Both the position numbers and the translations under genes were made by a program. Of a DNA stretch of 64,000 nucleotides, positions 32,822-42,149 are shown in pieces. The notes beneath the pieces were generated by a model, which was given only the letters and a program-made list of their open reading frames with translations, was not told where the DNA came from and searched no databases. Positions within the stretch are counted from its first letter, which is position 1; each line of letters begins with the position of its first letter. The stretch is from Buddleja alternifolia. Taxonomy: Eukaryota; Streptophyta; Magnoliopsida; Lamiales; Scrophulariaceae. The DNA lies in assembly GCA_019426215.1 (NCBI GenBank), contig CM033391.1:10528708-10592707 (forward strand). The letters run 5' to 3'.

Positions 32822-35092
32822 ATGGCTTTTAACAAAATGCCTAAGTTGGTAGAATCAAACTATGATTCTTGGAAACTTAGAACATTCGCATATTTATGTT
32901 CATGCGATAATGAAATGTGTGATGTGATTACAGAAGGCCCCATTCAGATTATGAAAGTTGTAACTCGAGCCCTTGGAGCGACCGAGGCTACTCCAGATGG
33001 TTATGTCGAGAAACCTAAGATAGAATGGACGCCAAAGGATAGAAAAAGAGCTAATCTGGATAATGTTGGACGAAGTGCACTTTACTCAGCGCTAGGAGAT
33101 AACGATGCATTGTTCAACAAGATTAAGCAATGTAAAACCTCCAAAGAAATATGGGATAAGTTGGTCATTGTGTGCGAAGGTTCAGCACAAATGAAGGAAA
33201 ACAAGCTCTCCATAGCCATGCAAAGATTCGAGCATTTCGAAATGCAGCCCAGTGAGATGCTAGAACAATTGGACGCAAGATTCACCTTGCTCATTACTGA
33301 ATTAGCGTCATTAGACAAAGAATTGACCAACAAGGAAATGGTCAATAAGATTTTCAGAAGTCTTCCAAGTAAATACTTGATCAAGACAGTTGCAATGAGA
33401 GAATCACAAATTTTGGAGACTCTTACTCCAGAACATGTGTTTTCAGAGTCAAAGGCGTTTGAATTCGAGTTAGGTGAAGTCAGTGACGCAACAACTTCAG
33501 CGACTAAATCAGGAGCTTTAATCGCTACCACCAAAAATAAGGGTAAAGCGGTTAGTGAGGTTAAACTAGTGGAATCAAATGAAGAAAAGGAAATGGCCTT
33601 ATTAGTCAAGAAATTCAAGAAATTTCTAAGATATGAAAAGAGAAATCCTATTGGACAAACTTCATTTCAAACTCCTCCCCCAGCACCAGCGCCTCAGTAT
33701 CAAGCGCCAGTGTACTCAGCACCTCAACCAGTCGCGCCAGTGTACTCAGCACCTCAACTAGTTGCGCCAGTTCCATATTAAGCACCTCCATCTCCTACAT
33801 AGAATCTTTCAGCGCCAGTTGGATCAAAGCGATTATCCACTGAACAAGCGATTATCCACTAAACAAAAAATGAAAACTAATTTGTGTTATAATTGCAGGA
33901 AACCAGGGCACTACCAGGTAAATTGCCCTTATCCAAATGTGTCTAAGCCCACAAGGCAAGACTATGTGGATAGAAACCAATTTAGGAGCAACCTTCGCCA
34001 ACAAGGTTTGCTAGTGGAATCTGAACCATTTCCCGCACCTGAAGAGGACTTGGAATCATCAGATGAAAGTAATGATGATGAGCCTACAAGCGACTCAGCG
34101 TTGATCTGTCTCATGGCAATAGAAGATGAAGCGTCTGACAAATCGCCACCAGAGGTAATCAATGAATTATCTATTCCCCTCTCTTATGATGAATTACTTG
34201 ACAAAGTCAAAGAATACTACAATGAATGTCAAGAAGCTGCCAAAATATATCAAAATGATCTCGCTATTATCTCATCACTCACAAGAGATAAAGTAACGCT
34301 CAAAGCAGAGTTGAAAGTTCAACAACAATGCATTGATAAGAACCAATCACTTGAGAGTGAGATTATTCAATTGAAAAGCGATCTTGATATAATAGTCAAG
34401 AGAGAAGCTGATTTGATCGCTAGACTTGCTAAATCAGAGCAGCTCATCTCATCATTATCAAAAGCTTCTAGAAAGTTCGATAATGTGACTTAGGTAACTA
34501 GATTATATGGTGAAAAGACTGGTTTAGGATATAATAAATTCGGTAAACAACCAAATAAATCTAATGTTATGGCAAACAACAAAGAAAATGGTGTTCTCTT
34601 TGTTGAGAAAAGTTCACAAAGTCAAACGCTAAATGAACCTAGCGACAACGGTACGAGGCCAAATGAGAAAGCTAAAGCTGACTCAGGCAAGGGTAAGGCT
34701 AAAGCAAATGATTCACAAAAAGGGTTCATCCAAACGCTCAAAAGGCTAAAGGTAAGCCTGAACATTGTGAATCAATTGCTAAGTGTTCAGCACCAAAAGT
34801 GCAACCCAAGCCAGTGCCAAGGAAATACCAGCGTCAATATCCAAGACAGTCAAGATCATATTATCGATACTATGATAATTATGATTACGACTATGATTAC
34901 GATTATGATTACTATTATAATCAGGGATATTACTATACACCCAAAAAGCACACACAACACAAACCGAAACCCAAGAAGGCCAATCTTCCCGTAATGAAGA
35001 CAAGGCAAATATGGGTTCCGAAAGTTTTAATTCAAACCAAAGCTACTAACGTTGAAGGACCCAAAACAACATGGGTACTTAAGAAGAATTAG
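32822..35092 (+). pseudogene. gag of element C and linker to protease (broken)
   Basis: Starts at the ATG 32822 with PKLVESNYDSWKLRT, a copia capsid-like start. The capsid region runs to about 33540, then comes a Pro/Ala/Gln-rich stretch (33660-33810). A CCHC zinc knuckle CYNCRKPGHYQVNCP (about 33887-33930) and a long coiled coil (34180-34470) follow, all typical of Sirevirus Gag. The end has a Tyr/Asp-rich patch (34857-34945) and the IWVPK block before protease. The frame is broken by TAA at 33779, a 19-bp tandem duplication at 33829-33866 that shifts it, TAG at 34491 and a shift between about 34745 and 34800. Gag would form the particle and bind RNA. Confidence 0.85.
33829..33866 (+). repeat. 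19-bp tandem duplication in gag
   Basis: GCGATTATCCACTGAACAA is followed directly by the same 19 bases with one change (G to A). It adds a non-multiple of three and is what separates the capsid frame from the zinc-knuckle frame. Confidence 0.9.
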
Positions 35093-35107
35093 AACTGCCC
35101 TTTAAAT

Positions 35108-36464
35108 GCAGATACCTAGAGCCAACACCGATACTTCAGTTTGGTACATCGATAGTGGGTTGTTAAGGCACATGACTGGCTCAAAGGATCTCTTGATCAA
35201 CTATCGTACAACCAACGGTCCTCAAGTTATATTCGGTGATAACTCCAAAGGTAAACCAAAGGTATAGGTATCATGCATAGGGGGAACATTATGATCAGTG
35301 ATGTATATTATGTTGAGGGTCTTAAGCACAATTTGTTGAGCATTAGTCAATTCTGTGATAAAGGCTTTGATGTTAATTTTTCAAGCGACTTCTGCTATGT
35401 CAACGACGCTAAGACTAAGTCTACTAAATTAAGAGGAAAAAGAACAAATAATGTGTATTTAGTGGATTGGGATTCTACATTTGATAACAACCCCACATGC
35501 TTTATTGCTAAAAATCAAAATGAATTGGGTTGGTTATGGCATAGAAAAATGAATCACCTCAACTTTAAGGCAATCTCTCAGTTAATATCGCTAAATCTTG
35601 TAGAGGGATTACCTAAGGGTTCCTTTCAAAAGAATCGCTTATGTGATGCATGTCAAATGGGTAAACAAGTTAAATCATCTTTTAAGAAGAAACCATGTCT
35701 ATCTACTCCTAGAGTTCTTGAACTATTGCATCTAGATTTGTTTGGTCCTATTCAAATCATGAGTGTTAGTGGTAAAAAGTACTCGCTAGTAATAGTCGAT
35801 GATTTCTCTCGCCATACATGGGTAGAATTTCTAGCAACCAAAGATGAAACTAGTATCAAGCTCACAACGCTAATCCGTCAATTGCAAAATTCAAAAGATC
35901 TAAAAGTGACGAGAATTAGAAGCGATAGAGGAACTGAATTTACTAACCAAATTGTTGAGAAGTTTTGTACAGATTTTGGAATACTTCATGAGTATTCTAC
36001 CCCTAGAACACCTCAACAAAATAGAGTTGCTGAGCGACGGAACAGAACGCTTAAAGAAGCCGCTAGGATAATGCTTGCAGAGTCTAAGCTGCCTCAAAGG
36101 TTTTGGGCCGAAGCCATCAACACAGCTTGCTACACTCAGAACCGGTGTATGATCAACAAGCAACATGAGAAGACTCCATATGAGTTGTGGAAGGGACATA
36201 AGCCTAACGTCTCATATTTTCATGTATTTGGTTCAAAATGTTTCATTCATAATAATGGATCCCACAGCCTAAAGACTTTTGATCCTAAAGCGGATGAGGG
36301 AATCTTTCTAGGCTATGCCAAGAATGGAAAGAGTTTTCGCATCCTAAATAAGATCAAATCGAAGGTTTAAGAATCCATTCATGTTGTGTTTGATGATGCT
36401 AACCAAGAACCGAGTAAGGTTAATCCTGATGATGTAGGAATTGAAGATCTTGCCCAACAAGCGT
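35108..36464 (+). pseudogene. Protease and integrase of element C (broken)
   Basis: The protease has the catalytic triplet in WYIDSGLLRHMTG near 35144; the usual CS after DSG is changed to LL. A stop at about 35265 interrupts it. From 35273 to 36370 the frame is open: the protease end, then the integrase zinc domain (WHRKMNHLNF with CDACQMGK), and the catalytic core with LDLFGP, RSDRGTEF and NRVAERRNRT supplying D, D and E. Integration of cDNA is its role. A stop at 36368 and the LTR at 36465 end this part; the frame would carry on after 37762. Confidence 0.9.
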
Positions 36465-37757
36465 TGATAAGTTCACATTTTACGATTATTTACCCCTTTT
36501 ATATAGGTATTTTCATCGCAGTTTAGTAATGATAATCCCGCATGTTGCTTTGATTTGTTGTTATTTCATGTGCGCAGGGATTCAAGTTGAATAGATCAAA
36601 TATCGAGTGAGAAGGCCGAAGAAAAGACACAAAGAAAATGAAAGGCTGAAATCTGTCCTTCTGGACCCCGGTCTAGGACCGCGGTTCAGGACCGCGGTCT
36701 TGCGCGCCAATGGACCGCGGTCTACCACGTTTCAGATCACGGTCCGTTTTCTCGTGCCCTAGTTTTAGTCCGCCGTTTTTACCCTTTTTGACACATTCTT
36801 CACTTACCAAAAGGCTACACTTGTTCTAAAACACAGAGGGGAAGCCATAGGAAGTCCCAAGGAAGCCATGACAAGTCCCAAGGAAGCTTGAAGAGTGATT
36901 ATCATCATAAAATCTTGGAATCACACTTTGTAATAGGGAGTAATTCAACTCTTTCTCTTAGATTAGTATATCAACTATGTCTTTTAGAAATATTGGATTA
37001 TCTTTTGTTGCAAGTATGAGCTAAGTATCTTTGTGGTTGGGTTATGTGAATACCTTGTGATATTTTATGTTTAATGAATTCCTAGTTTCTGGATTTATTA
37101 CATTCTTGTTGCATATTTAATTTTTATGCTTAATGCTTGCACATGCTTGATCACCATGTGTTTGATTTAATGCTTTGTCTTGAGACCGAGAGGAGATAGA
37201 TAAAGGTAGATCATAAAATCAAATATCATAACGTAACAATTGACTAGAGATAGAATCAATTGCGTTATGTGGCTTTTTGTGATAAAATGACCCGAGTGAA
37301 TGTAGGATCTTCGTAAGTAAGGAATCCCTTTGAACCTTAATGCATGTTAGTTAATTCAATCTTCGCTATAGAGATATGGGAAGTTGTTAACTAGTATAGG
37401 ATCGTTATTTTAAGAGATTGAGTAATGAATACATTAGGGGTTTCGCCATAACAAGAGTGTTCTAAGAATCCGGATAATTGAGAAGTTCATTAGCATAGGA
37501 TAGAACATAGTAGGATCATTACCCAATCATCTCTTTCCATTTGATACATTATCTTGTTTATCACATAGTTGTCTTTGATTATTTTCATAGTATGATCAAC
37601 CATCATCTTATAATTTGATTTAGCTTAGAGTTAGGTAATATAGCAATTACGAGCATCAAATCCAATTGTCCCTATGGAGACGATACATACCCTCGGCTAA
37701 TGGTCCACTTTATTACATTGCACGACCTAGTACACTTGCTAGGGATTTCGCCTGTCA
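36465..37757 (+). mobile_element. Unrelated solo LTR in pol of element C, 1293 bp
   Basis: Starts TGATAAGTTCACATTTTAC and ends TTTCGCCTGTCA. It is flanked by AGCGT (36460-36464) and AGTGT (37758-37762), a TSD with one mismatch. Leaving it out, the pol frame reads straight through. The end region (TTGTCCCTATGGAGACGATA) resembles Ty3/gypsy LTR ends of the Tat/Athila kind. The region 36664-36725 has repeated palindromic ACCGCGGT blocks. It has no internal region, so it is a solo LTR. Confidence 0.75.
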
Positions 37758-37762
37758 AGTGT

Positions 37763-39644
37763 CACAAATTAACCTCGATGATAACAGTGATGATGACGCT
37801 GATGATGAGATCTTTGTGTCTATTCCTAAGGTTACTCGTGAGGTTACAAATGATGATAAAGTCAGAATCGCTGATGATCATGAAGACAATGATCATCAAG
37901 AGCAAACTGGAACTGTGAATGATGAAACGACTGCGCCAGAGACCAATAGGGATCAAGCGACTGTTGACCAAAAGTCTCTCAACCCTTTCCAACTAGATCG
38001 TAAATGGCTTAGAGACCATCCACCAGAGCTAGTAATTGGAGATATGGAAGCACCTGTTAGAACTAGGTCAGCTACAATTAATGAGGTCATGTTCGCAAGT
38101 TTCTTATCTCAGATGGAACCAAAGAAAGTAGATGAAGCGCTTAATGATTCAAGTTGGGTTAAAGCGATGCAAGAAGAGCTTAACCAATTTGAGAGAAGTA
38201 AGGTTTGGACGCTAGTACCAAGGCCAACTCATCAAGGAGTTATTAGAACTAGATGGGTTTTTAGGAACAAGATGGACGAAGATGGCATTGTTATAAGAAA
38301 TAAAGCCAGACTAGTCGCTCAGGGTTATTGTCAAGAAGAGGGAATTGATTTTGATGAAACATACGCCCCAGTAGCCCGTCTTGAAGCGATTCGTATGTTT
38401 CTAGCGTTTGCCGCATTCAACAAATTCACGGTATATCAAATGGACGTGAAGAGTGCATTCTTGAATGGTAAACTCCAAGAAGAAGTCTATGTGGAGCAAC
38501 CTCCAGAATTCATCAACAACCATGGCAGAAGTATGGTCTATAAGCTGGATAAGGCACTCTATGGCCTTAAACAAGCATCAAGAGCATGGTATGACACTCT
38601 CTCTATCTTCCTTATAGGTAAAGGCTTTTCAAAAGGCAGTGTTGACACAACGTTATTTAAAATTACCCATAATGAAGATATTCTCTTGGTCCAAATTTAT
38701 GTTGATGATATTATATTCGGTTCTACAAATAAGCGATTGTGTGAGAAATTTTGAAAATGATGCAAGATCAATTTGAAATGAGTATGATGGGTGAATTAAC
38801 TTTGTTCTTAGGATTACAAGTTAAACAACTCCCTAATTGAATATTTATAAACCAAGTTAAATATACAAAAGATATGATTAAGAAATTTGGTATGGAAAAT
38901 GCATCATCTTCAAAAATTCCAATGAGCCAAACGCTTAAGTTAGATAAAGATGAAAGTGGGAGGAAAATTGATATCACTAACTATAGAAGTATCATTGGAT
39001 CACTTCTTTATCTTACCGCTAGTAGACCAGATATTATGTTTTCGGTATGCATGTGTGCACGCTTTCAAGCTGATCCTAGAGAATCACACTTACATGCTGC
39101 CAAGAGAATCCTTAAATACCTAAAAGACACACAAAATGTGGGCTTATGGTATCCACGGGACTCTCCTTTTGAACTAATTGGTTATTCAGACGCATATTTT
39201 GCAGGATGCAAAATAGATAGGAAAAGTACTAGTGGTGCATGTTAATTTCTAGGTGATAGACTAGTTTCGTGGCATAGTAAGAAACAACAATCCATAGCGA
39301 CTTCTACCGCTGAGGCAGAATATGTAGCCGCTGGGAGCTGTTGTGCACAGATTCTTTGGATGAGGCAACAACTTAGAGACTATGGAATTATCCTAGGTCC
39401 TACCCCAATCCATTGTGATAACCAAAGCACTTTAGCTATGACTCAAAATCCTGACCTTCATTCTAGAACTAAACACATTGACATTAGATACCATTTCTTG
39501 CGTGACCATGTTCAAAAGAAAGATATTTCCATGCACTTCATTGGCACTGACAAACAACTGACAGATATCTTCACTAAAGCGCTCAACGAACAACGCTTTC
39601 TCACTTTGAGAAGTGAATTAGGTATGATCGATTTAAACGCTTAA
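37763..39644 (+). pseudogene. Reverse transcriptase and RNase H of element C (broken)
   Basis: An acidic linker ([11 protein letters not shown]) leads into RT. Blocks seen are [14 protein letters not shown], the [13 protein letters not shown] block (about 38430-38470), [12 protein letters not shown] and the catalytic [12 protein letters not shown] (about 38695-38730). A one-base loss near 38752 relative to element D (GAAATTTTG against GAAATTTTCG) ends the frame, and a TGA at about 38838 follows. RNase H has the TASRPDIMFSV block, AEAEYVAAG, HCDNQS, KHIDIRYHFLRDHV and a DIFTKAL ending at 39644, with a TAA at about 39243. Together they copy RNA to DNA and remove the RNA strand. Confidence 0.92.
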
Positions 39645-40527
39645 ATCATAAAGCATCATATTTAAATAGGCATACAATTTAGGGAGAATCCGCCTTATAT
39701 TTATGTCTAAAGCGTTTTGACAAAATCTGAAATAAGTTATCAATTTTAGGGGGAACTTTAAAATTGTACTTATAACAAGTTATAAGCGACTGTGATAAAA
39801 AATATTTTAAAATTAAATGCATTAATCACTAGCGCTTATCTTTATGCATGACGAAGTTAATCTTTAAATAAAATTGTCTTTTCTAAATTCAAGCGATTCA
39901 CTTTACCACAAACTTTACAAAATTAAATTCTGTTCTCCAAAAGTCTTAAGCGTTAAAGAAATTCCCACGATAACGCTAAGAAAATTGTTTTAAAATCATG
40001 CATAGTTTTCATCGATAAAAGGATCGCGTGTGGATAAGTATAAAAGATTAGATTTGATAATTACCCACACGTGTCTATCAAATCAAACCGACGGTTATTG
40101 ACATATATCTAAAACTAAGACAGTTCAGGTCTGCACGAGTCTGATTACGTGTCAGTGTACTATCAGGCGTGTGCATTTCACGCTGAAAATTTCAAATCTT
40201 TTCAAACGTTTTTCAATAAATTTGGTAACTGCGGATCCCAAAATTTTGCACTTTTTTGTAACTGATAAACTATTTTACCGCACTTTTTGCATCCGTATTT
40301 TCCTAAAAACGTATCAGATTTGACTCCTTTCAAAATTCAAACTCTTTGACTGACCACGTGTCAACATCGTAGCCATTGAAACAATAATTTTTGCCTTTAT
40401 TTAAACCCTTTAAGGTCTTTACAGTCAGATTTTATCACTTTCACAAATTCTCTCTGCTGTAAAAATCTTCATCTTTCTCAAAGGCAAATATTCCCCCCTC
40501 TCTCAAAAAGCTTTCAAACTTTCAGCA
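39645..40527 (+). promoter_or_regulatory. Promoter-like region between pol and ORF3 in element C
   Basis: An 880-bp non-coding stretch also kept in element D. It holds an inverted repeat GATTTGATA/TATCAAATC (40051-40059 and 40076-40084) around a CACGTG G-box (40068-40073), a second CACGTG near 40355, a TATA-like TATTTAAA (40398-40405) and a CT-rich leader before the ATG at 40528. In D the TATA is TATATATA at the same distance, about 128-130 bases from the ATG. This suggests ORF3 has its own promoter; no transcript evidence is available here. Confidence 0.5.
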
Positions 40528-41543
40528 ATGGCACCAAAAGTTGCAAAATCTTCCAAATCATCCAAGTCAGCTATCGGAAAAACTTCCCGTGCTGAAAAAC
40601 CAGTCACTGTTAACGCCGGATTTTTGGTTAACTGGGACTATCTGTTTGAAAACCAGAGCTTTCTTCTTCGAACGATTCTTCCACTCGTTCAAGAATCTAG
40701 TTTGAGAGATATGATCACTGCTACTTTCAACTACTTTAAAGATGAATATCTCCACTTTTTCAACAATGCCCAGATTTTTGAAAACGGCAATTCCATATCC
40801 TGCGTTTTCCCCTTCGCCAAAGAGACTTTTGTTCTTACTCCTTCCTTGATATCTTCATTGTTGGTTTTACCCAATGATGGCTCTGAGGTGGAACACGTTA
40901 ATCTCGGAGATGCTACAAAAGTCTGGGAATTGGTCAAGAAAGATGATGTCGTTACTGCATACGAGCCGAACTTCAAGAAGAACGACATGAAGGGAGAATA
41001 TGTTATTCTCGCAGACATATGCTCTAAGATGATCGAATGCAGGAAAGGGACATTTGATAAAGTTACAAATCTCCAGTACAAGATGATGGTGGCCATTCTG
41101 ACCAAATTGAAGGTAAATTGGTCTCTCTACGTTTTTAATCGCTTCAAGGCAGCGATGGCCAAGTCGGTGAATCCCAAGCCTTATGGGATTGTGCTATGTC
41201 GTATTCTTAGCGCTTGCAGTTATACAAACTCTTCGGGCAAGAAGATTCCAGCGACAAAATTCTATGGAAAGAAAATGATTCGTGAGCTGCAAAAGTCAAG
41301 GAAGCTAGGTGGTGCAGCTGTTCCAAAAGAAGAGCGTGAGCGACTTCGTGCTCTAGGAGTTGTTTGTAGTGATGATGAAGATCAAGCGTCTTCCTCTTCA
41401 TCATCATCCTCTTCATCCGAAGAAGAAGTGGTGGTCAAGCGACCTAAGAGAAAGATAGCTCTCAAAGTCGCTGAGCCATCAAGCCAGCAAAGAAACAGAA
41501 GCCTAAAACCAAGAAGAAGAAGCCGGAGCCCAAAAAGAAGTAG
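40528..41543 (+). pseudogene. ORF3a of element C: Lys/Ser-rich protein, function unknown
   Basis: ATG in a good context (CAGCAATGGC). The N-terminus is basic and Ser/Lys-rich (KSSKSSKSAIGKTSR). A folded region follows (about residues 30-255), including KVWELVKKDD, GEYVILADICSKM and VNWSLYVFNRFKAAMAKS. This region loosely resembles the domain often annotated as a putative plant transposon protein. Then come an acidic serine run (about 290-305), a nuclear-localisation-like KRPKRK and Lys/Pro-rich repeats. A shift near 41482 moves the frame; in the original frame it would end at the TAG 41541-41543, at the same place as in element D. No signal peptide or membrane span is seen, which argues against an envelope role. 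Confidence 0.65.
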
Positions 41544-41811
41544 AAGATCCCCTTTCCTTCTCCCTCTCCTAAATCTCCATCGCCTCCTCCAACGTTTATC
41601 TTTTTCGTTCCCGAGGAAGGGGATTTCGTAGAAGAAGAAGTACCGCTTACATGAAGACGTACTCCTCTTTCTACTCACGCAACCTCCTCTCGCGCTCCAG
41701 CGAACCCAGCGCTTAGAGAGTCAGTGAGCGTTCCTCCTTCTGACGCTGTTCCAGAAATCAGCTCAGATCCTCAAGACGCTACTCAATCTGAGAGGATTCC
41801 TAGTTTTCAGG

Positions 41812-41892
41812 GTAAGTATTTGCTAAGTAAATTAGTATATCCTTTCCTCGTTAGTTTCTAAGTCTCTAACGCTAGGATAAAAATTCTTTCAG
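41812..41892 (+). other. Intron 1 in ORF3b of element C (81 bp)
   Basis: Donor CAGG/GTAAGTAT and acceptor TTCTTTCAG/C, AT-rich and T-rich inside. Splicing joins G to CA and keeps the frame open (phase 1). The matching place in element D has no intron. A second usable acceptor, GACTTAG at 41988, would also keep the frame and drop 32 codons, which is what element D lacks. Confidence 0.65.
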
Positions 41893-42072
41893 CACAATGT
41901 CAAGCGGATATTCAATATGTTCTCAACACTCTTGACGAATTAGATATTTCCATTCGTGCTGATCCTATAACTTCTTTTCTCGACTTAGATCCAGAAGAAG
42001 TTGTTCCAGAGCCTGAGGATCCTGTCCCAGAAACAGATTAAGCGACTGAAATAGTCGATGATATTCCTCAGG

Positions 42073-42149
42073 GTAAGCGATTCAGTCTTTTCTATCTTTC
42101 TACTTAGTGGAAATTTTGCTTGCTTTTCTCAATCGCTTACATGTATCAG
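42073..42149 (+). other. Intron 2 in ORF3b of element C (77 bp)
   Basis: Donor CAGG/GTAAGCGA and acceptor TGTATCAG/C. Splicing joins G to CT and stays in frame (phase 1). Element D goes straight from ATTCCTCAG to GATGCTC with no intron. Confidence 0.65.

Noticed and set aside
33082..33618. Minus-strand frame of 178 residues
   Set aside because: It is the antisense shadow of the gag frame of element C and has no family features.
40731..41105. Minus-strand frames within ORF3a (and similar at 41382-41678, 43636-43951, 58219-58458)
   Set aside because: They overlap the conserved plus-strand ORF3 and reflect its codon composition.
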